Shown here piece by piece: positions 58,850 to 64,000 of a DNA stretch of 64,000 bases. The position numbers were made by a program, and so were the translations under genes. This DNA comes from Micropterix aruncella (taxonomy: Eukaryota; Arthropoda; Insecta; Lepidoptera; Micropterigidae), in NCBI GenBank assembly GCA_944548615.1, contig OX155954.1:5762924-5826923 (forward strand), given 5' to 3'. Position 1 is the first letter of the stretch, and the number at the start of each line of letters is the position of its first letter. The notes under the pieces are model-generated. The model did no database searches and had not been told where the DNA came from. It was given only the letters and a program-made list of their open reading frames with translations.

Positions 58850-59390
58850 GGGTGTCAATAACAACGGGCGAACCCGTCACCCTGGGAGTCATAACGGCAT
58901 CGGGTCGGTCTGTGTCCCACGGAGTGAACGTGAATGACTTAGGGGACAAAAACAATCGACTGTCTTACAGTGTAGATCCCGTAAGAGTCCAAAGCCTTAC
59001 CGCAAAGTACTGTACCCAGTGGACCAGATCCCTTACTACCAGATTTGGACTGATCTCTCCATCTTCCTGTCTGGCCCCAGATTCGAAGTCGCTTGCGCGG
59101 CCCCTGCCTGATGTTAGCGATAATTAAAATCGATTTTATCAGACCGCGGCACCCTTTGACCGTCAATATCAGGTCAACAACAACCCCTGCTGCTTAGGAA
59201 ACGTACATTTGCACTCCCCCGGTTATTCGTCGGAGTGCACAGTCGATTGCCTAACAACGCACGGTGCGCAAACCGCCCAGTAGCACCCGAGGTGTTCCCC
59301 ATATTGTAACCGCCGATCCCACCTGACAACGACTGTAGTTCCTCTTCGAGGAGGCTACCGGATGGGAGCTGAACTGTGAGTTGAGCCGAC
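58850..59390 (-). repeat. GC-rich dispersed repeat family A, copy 5
   Basis: Antisense: 'GTCAATAACAACGGGCGAAC' at the left, 'CACGGAGTGAACGTG', 'GTCGCTTGCGCGGCC', 'CCCTGCTGCTTAGGAAACG', and 'GGCTACCGGATGGGAGCTGA' at the right. Confidence 0.62.
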
Positions 59391-59464
59391 CTAAGATAAT
59401 AAAGAGGTCAAGCTACACGGAACCGTTAGGTATAAAATAATGGAATTTAGGAATGTTTATATAC

Positions 59465-59502
59465 ATGGTTTCAGCATTGATTTTATAGTGTAATGGTTTC
59501 AG
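59465..59502. mobile_element. Solo 20-bp CATTGATTTTATAGTGTAAT insertion
   Basis: The 20-mer (59475-59494) lies between direct repeats ATGGTTTCAG (59465-59474 and 59493-59502; 8-10 bp depending on how AT is assigned). The same 20-mer forms each arm of the palindrome at 15640-15682. Confidence 0.6.
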
Positions 59503-59689
59503 GTTGGATTGGTAGGCAACACTGAGAGAGGCCTTTGTGCAACACCGTATTTAAAACCCGGGTAGCCAAACGGCACAAGTCGTTTAAACTACTCCGGTGG
59601 TGGATGTGGTATCTATATTCGTCCATCACATTGAAACAAATGAAATAAGGTCCACTAGCGATGTGCGTCACAGAGATACCGATTATTGG

Positions 59690-60300
59690 CTGGATAGGAC
59701 ATTTTCAAAGGCAAAGGATGCAGTGGTCCGCGATAGATTCGGTAGACACCGTATCACCGCTACGCAAGATAGAGGACCGCGCAAGCGAGTTCAATCCTGT
59801 AACCAGTCAGTAGGCAGGAGGTATCCTGAAGGTTAGTTCCAGACAGAGATATCCTTCCAAACTGGTAGTCAGGGGACGAGGCTGCCCGCGGGGTACCTTT
59901 CCCGGTACCTCGCCGTGAGGCGTTGGCCTCTGACGGCCAGGCGCTGTAACTAGACAGTGGATTTTTTTCGTCTCAAGTCTTCCGCGCTCACCTTACGGAA
60001 GACAGAACGATATAATATCGTTAAAACTTCCTGATGTGACGGGTTTGCCTGTTGTAGTTGACAGCTTTAGTTGCTGAAAGGTGGATTAGACAGATGGAAG
60101 TCAATGCATGGCTCAGCTCCCATCCGGTAGCCTCCACGAATAGATATTAGCTTAAAAAGTCTCAGAGAACTCTGCCTGCAATTGCAACCTCCAGTTGTAG
60201 GCAGTTGTGATCTGCAGTGCGCCGGGGAGCGGCAACGGGCGGCCTTTGGACGGTTGTGCATTTTGTCAATCAGCAAATGGCCGGGGGAGTCTAAAAATGT
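59690..60300 (+). repeat. GC-rich dispersed repeat family A, copy 6 (two pieces)
   Basis: 59690-60068 has 'GACCGCGCAAGCGAG', 'TTCCAGACAGAGATATCCTT', 'TACCTTTCCCGGTACCTCG' and the 3' signature 'GGGTTTGCCTGTTGTAGTTG'. 60105-60300 is the 5' part of another copy (CTCCCATCCGGTAGCCTCCA, 'GCCGGGGGAGTCT'). Confidence 0.6.
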
Positions 60301-60437
60301 ATATTGACTTGATGTCACAAGTCAACATTACAACTAAAAGTTACAACTGCAGGCAGAGCTCTCTGTTGCTTCCCAGGCTAGAATCTCTTCGAGAAGGTTA
60401 CGGATGGGAGCTGAATTGGCGTCTATCGAGTCGTATT

Positions 60438-60560
60438 CAACGAGTCGTTGCTATGGATAAGGTGATAGATAGGTAGTCGTTGCTATGGATAGTCGTTGCT
60501 ATATATATGCTATGGATAGGTGGACAAATAGTCATTGTTATACATAGCAACGACTCGTTG
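60438..60560. repeat. GTCGTTGCTATGGATA direct repeats closed by an inverted copy
   Basis: Units start at 60445, 60476 and 60492. An 18-bp inverted pair CAACGAGTCGTTGCTATG (60438-60455) and its exact complement (60543-60560) bracket them. Confidence 0.7.
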
Positions 60561-60624
60561 GCTATAATACCTGATCCCGCGTTAAAGGGAACAAAGGGTG
60601 TCCACGACAAATTTTCTGCTTACA

Positions 60625-60921
60625 TCAGGTAGATGTCAGGACTGCGTGTACTAGTGTCTCGAAAGCGACATTGAATGTAGAACCAGTCCCCGGATCCTGA
60701 AGCAATGACACGATATACGTTTCTATTACTCGAAGCAGGAGATCCAAACGTTTATCGTAAGTTGACAGACTGTTAATTATCGCACTGCGTTTAGGTGGCT
60801 GGTCGAAATTAATCGATAAATAAAGCGAGACATCTTTCCGCGTCTTCATCAAACTTGTTCGGACGATTTTTGAAGAGTTACTGCGAATCATTTTCTTACA
60901 AATCGTGTAAAAACGATGCAA
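60625..60921 (-). CDS. Unrecognised 98-aa open frame
   Basis: The frame starts MHRFYTICKKMIRSNSSKIV and ends ETLVHAVLTST, with balanced composition (KTRKDVSLYLSINFDQPPKR, STYDKRLDLLLRVIETYIVS). It is less AT-driven than other short frames here. I recognise no family. Just upstream on the minus strand (60944/60943) is a consensus donor GCGAG|GTGAGT, so the frame might instead be intronic. It could be a transposon remnant or a small gene; function is not assigned. Confidence 0.25.
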   Translation of the reverse strand: MHRFYTICKKMIRSNSSKIVRTSLMKTRKDVSLYLSINFDQPPKRSAIINSLSTYDKRLDLLLRVIETYIVSLLQDPGTGSTFNVAFETLVHAVLTST

Positions 60922-60944
60922 CAGAATTTGCTTATAAACTCACC

Positions 60945-61448
60945 TCGCACGTACGATAAACTAAGAAGCTAAGCGCTCACTCAGACTTATCGTGTTTGCG
61001 GCGATTTGTCAGACGGCATCTCCCGTGCTGTCGTCTATCCTAACCTTACTGTTGACGATTCAAGGACTATTCAAAACTAGGCTCTTCGACTTAGACAGTC
61101 AACAAACGATAAAAAAAATCTGCCCCCGCTTCGAGTGACGACAATCTTATATCGTGTCGTCGCTTCAGCATCCCAGTTCAGACTAAAAGGCGGAGAAATC
61201 CGTCCAAATCTGGAGTGAAGTCGTTTGAAAAATCTTCTATAGTGCTGCTGTGTGGAACTGGTTGGTAGATTTTCTTCTAATGAAGTATTTACGATACGTT
61301 CCAGGATGTTAAGACGACAAGCTCGTTATAATATCCTAGGATGGCGGGCATGCCCGCAGCATTTAACAATGTCCAACTGCTGAAAGAGGGAAAGTCAGGG
61401 CCGTTTTGTTGTAAGCGTTTTTGCATTAGTTTGTTTGTTTCTACTCTT
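60945..61448. other. No gene seen
   Basis: No frame or RNA. The minus-strand donor at 60944/60943 is the only splice-like signal noted. Confidence 0.3.
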
Positions 61449-61682
61449 CATTGTGAAATTTCACAATGAGCAGGTTTAATATAATGCGACAATCTCTTAC
61501 AACCGACCGTACAATGAGGTGTGCATGTAATATGTGTGTGTGTGTCTAGTTATTGCATTCGATTGGCAGAGTTGATATGCAATTTCGTTAATTTTATTCC
61601 AACGGAAAATAGTTACCCAGCCGGGAATCGAATCTGGAACCTTACAATATAAGATCAGGCGACGTAACGAATATGCCACCTA
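61449..61682 (-). mobile_element. tRNA-derived SINE, copy 2
   Basis: Same head-body-palindrome order as 5123-5750 without the internal insertion: the tRNA-like head near 61682-61615 (B box diverged to GATTCGATTCC), the 'GCAATTTCGTTAATTTTATTCC' body in shorter shared pieces, and ATTGTGAAATTTCACAAT at the left end. Confidence 0.62.
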
Positions 61683-61794
61683 TAACACACTAACGTGTGT
61701 TATGTTAGTGTATAGTCATCTGTACAGGTCGCGTATAAGTGACCTGTAAAACTCACGCTTGCGGCTGGTTCGTGCTGGTTGGTGCGCTCGGCTC

Positions 61795-62095
61795 TTCTCC
61801 CGGGATCGGGTGACTGAATGGTCGATTCAAGAGCAGTTGCCGTAAGGTTAACAACTACCCCCGCTCTATAGGAAACATTGCTGTTTCCAGACTCCCCCGA
61901 TTGTTATTCGGAATGCACAATCGATGGGCTGACGGCGCACGGTGCGCAAACCTTCCAGGAGCGCACGAAGGACTCCTAGGGGAGACTGTCCCGCAGGGGA
62001 AGCGTCCTACCCTTGTTCGTACTTCTACGTGGAGGCCGCCGGGTGGGTGTTGACCCACCCTGCCAAAGTGCTGCAGGGCCAATTAGCTCCCCCAA
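61795..62095 (-). repeat. GC-rich dispersed repeat family A, copy 7
   Basis: Antisense, 5' half only: 'CGGGATCGGGTGACTGAATG', 'CCCCGCTCTATAGGAAACA', 'GCACAATCGATGGGCTGACG', 'GCACGGTGCGCAAACC' and GCCAATTAGCTCCC at the right edge. Confidence 0.62.
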
Positions 62096-62636
62096 CTTTC
62101 AGCATGATTAGTATTACGCTCTTCCTTTTTCTGTCATTGCTCTCTATTTTGTGATTGTACTTGGCTAGTGGTCGGCGGATAGTGATGCGCCGAACTCAGA
62201 AAGAGGGTAGCATCCAGTCAGTCGTCGCACGCGCCACACACACGCAACCGACCAACCGGCGAACTCTGAAACAGGCCTAAGACGCAGTTGTATGCGTGAC
62301 ACAAATATATCAAGGAAGGTTAAAAAACGAGGGAAAGGCCAAACCCATCAACATTGACATATCTCTGTCCGCTGGAAAAATCCTCGTGACGGCAAGTTTT
62401 CTGGGACCCAGGTCCCAGGCATTTTCTCGGACGTCAATCAATCAATGCCTCTACACCACTACTAGTTTATTATTGGAGAAACCTTGCTAGTTGGCAAAAA
62501 GACCGTGATCTACAAATTCGACACCCGCACTGTCTTCGATAAAGAATTTGAAAGTTTTCTATCTACGCTATAATAAAAACATATTTTTAAATCAGAAGGT
62601 TATTATATGTAGTGTAGACTAATAAAAAAATCGGTT
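62096..62636. other. No gene seen
   Basis: A 64-codon frame at 62296-62490 has no recognised domain. Confidence 0.3.
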
Positions 62637-62860
62637 AAGTCACCCTAAAACTTTCCCGGCAAGTAGCCAAGGAGTTATAGAAGTAGATTGAGGGTGATGT
62701 CTCTTCGGGAAGAAGGTTGGCCTTATTGAAAGGGATAGTCGGCGACGAGCGCGGATAGTGGAACGAAACGCATTAAACACGTGCTATTCAATTGTTTACG
62801 CAAATATACTGACCTGCAAATTCAATGCGATGGCGGCCCGACAAGGCATCTGCGTACCAA
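62637..62860 (+). repeat. Dispersed repeat family D, copy 5 (partial)
   Basis: 'CACCCTAAAACTTTCCCGGC' plus AAGTAGCCAAGGAG starts it, as in copy 1; it ends near 'GGCGGCCCGACAAGGCATCT'. Confidence 0.55.
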
Positions 62861-63039
62861 ATGTCATGTCTATAAGTTTAATAATTTGAGTTTGAAATAT
62901 TAGGTCCTTAAATATGAAATTGGCTCTTAAGATGAAAAAATTAAAACGAAAAATTATAATTTATAAAATATTGATTCAATGAAAGTATGTACCATTGTTA
63001 TTTATGCAGTTTCGCCATTTTATAGGTAATTAAATCGAT

Positions 63040-63975
63040 TCTTTGCTGAAAAATTTGTGGGAGAGAAAATCAATAAAATCTTCAAAGGCGGTTTGGACTG
63101 CCGCATCGGAATAGATTTTTTTTCATTGCAAGAAATTGTCCAAATTCCGGAAAATGCCGATGGATGTCAGAGACATTCCAATCACAGCTCCTTTAATTTA
63201 GCTAATGTCTTTTGTGCAGTGTGTGGTCTAGCATTGTCCTAAAGCAGCAGTAGGCTAGAACAATTGACCAGTCTCGGTTGTTTAACGGCTAGCTTTTCCA
63301 TCATGGTTTGCAATTGTTGACAATACAGATCTGTCGTAATCGCCTGGCCAGAATTTAAGAAGCTGTAGTGGATGACATCAGCATTGATCCACCAGACACT
63401 CACCAGTACCCTTTTCCGAGTCAACTTTCGCTTGGGATAGGATTTGGTCGATTCTCCTGGCTTCAACCATTGTGATGAGCATTTCCGATTATTGCACAGG
63501 ATCAATTTTTATCACTAGTAGCGATACGATTTAAAATTCCTTCGCTATTGTAACGGTTGAGTAATGTAACGCAGCACTCGACGCGTATCTGTTGGCGTGC
63601 TTCACTCAATTCATACGATACCCATTTTTTGAGCTTTCTCACTTTTTCAATTAGTTTTAAGTGAATTAAAATTGTTTTATGACTCACACCAAAGCCTGCC
63701 GCTAACTTTGACGTGGTTTGCGAAGGATTCGTTTCCACGATCACTTTTAATTCTTCATTGTGAACTAGGGTCTCCGGCCGCCCATGAGGTTTGTTCTGCA
63801 GCTCAAAATTTCCAGAACGAAAACGTTGGAAGCAAAAACGTACCGTGTTTTTTTTTACAGTAGCTTCCCTATACCCACCATTAATCCATCAAGCTGTTTC
63901 TGCAGCGCTGGTGCCGCGGTAAAACTCGTATTCGTAGATAACGCGATATTTTAAGTATTCTATATTGTGAACAAA
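63040..63975 (-). pseudogene. Mariner transposase, degenerate copy 3
   Basis: From the right on the minus strand: RVIYEYEFYRGTSAAETA (N-terminal helix-turn-helix), a stop, VKKNTVRFCFQRFRSGNFEL, KPHGRPETLVHNEELKVIVE, NPSQTTSKLAAGFGVSHKTI and KLKKWVSYELSEARQQIRVE. NRIATSDKN follows (normally TGDEKW, so the first catalytic motif is broken), then SQWLKPGESTKSYPKRKLTR, an NARPHTAQKTLAKLKEL block near 63190-63240 and a decayed C terminus to about 63040. Stops and frameshifts make it inactive. It differs in sequence from the other two mariners in the window. Confidence 0.8.
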
Positions 63976-64000
63976 ACGATGTCAATGAAAAACCAAATAG

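Overview
The window is AT-rich, TE-laden animal nuclear DNA, most likely from a moth or butterfly. The reasons are a copy of the dispersed repeat that begins ACCGACTTCAAAAAA (about 11940-12333, minus), which I recall as common in lepidopteran genomes, together with mariner, hAT and CR1/jockey-type remnants, GT-AG introns full of MITEs, and arthropod-style TATA/initiator promoters. There is no sign of bacterial operons, CRISPR arrays or phage.

Three host genes can be reconstructed. Two are tandem, same-strand genes for secreted Cu/Zn superoxide dismutases: SOD-A (coding exons 25320-25517, 25639-25851, 27471-27725; 221 aa) and SOD-B (30071-30133, 33009-33209, 35516-35770; 172 aa). They share intron positions, phases and last-exon length, and both keep every metal ligand, the disulfide cysteines and the active-site Arg. 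SOD-A has a Tyr-rich linker before the enzyme domain. The third gene is a minus-strand tetraspanin whose last four coding exons lie at 54636-54845, 48475-48648, 40655-40900 and 37901-37993. Its first exon was not found and may lie beyond the right edge. SOD-B and the tetraspanin are convergent, about 2.1 kb apart.

Nearly everything else is transposon-derived. 1-2.3 kb: a young, 5'-truncated CR1/jockey-type LINE with a 571-codon open reverse-transcriptase frame. 2.3-25 kb: layered MITEs, foldbacks, SINEs and a 630-bp hAT deletion derivative with intact ends. 30.4-31.6 kb: a nested block in SOD-B intron 1. 36-52 kb: MITEs, a decayed reverse transcriptase and LINE tails in and around the tetraspanin introns. 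55.6-64 kb: three different broken mariner copies and a cluster of a GC-rich, unclassified dispersed repeat that occurs at least seven times in the window.

The signals most worth a second look are the tandem SOD pair with its Tyr-rich extension, five CACGTG sites in 52 bp at 15334-15385, a 43-bp palindromic insertion with flanking direct repeats whose half-unit recurs at 59475, a transposon family with 7-bp target duplications, and several perfect hairpins not explained by any recognised element. All repeat families were aligned by eye, so their boundaries are approximate unless terminal repeats and target duplications are quoted.
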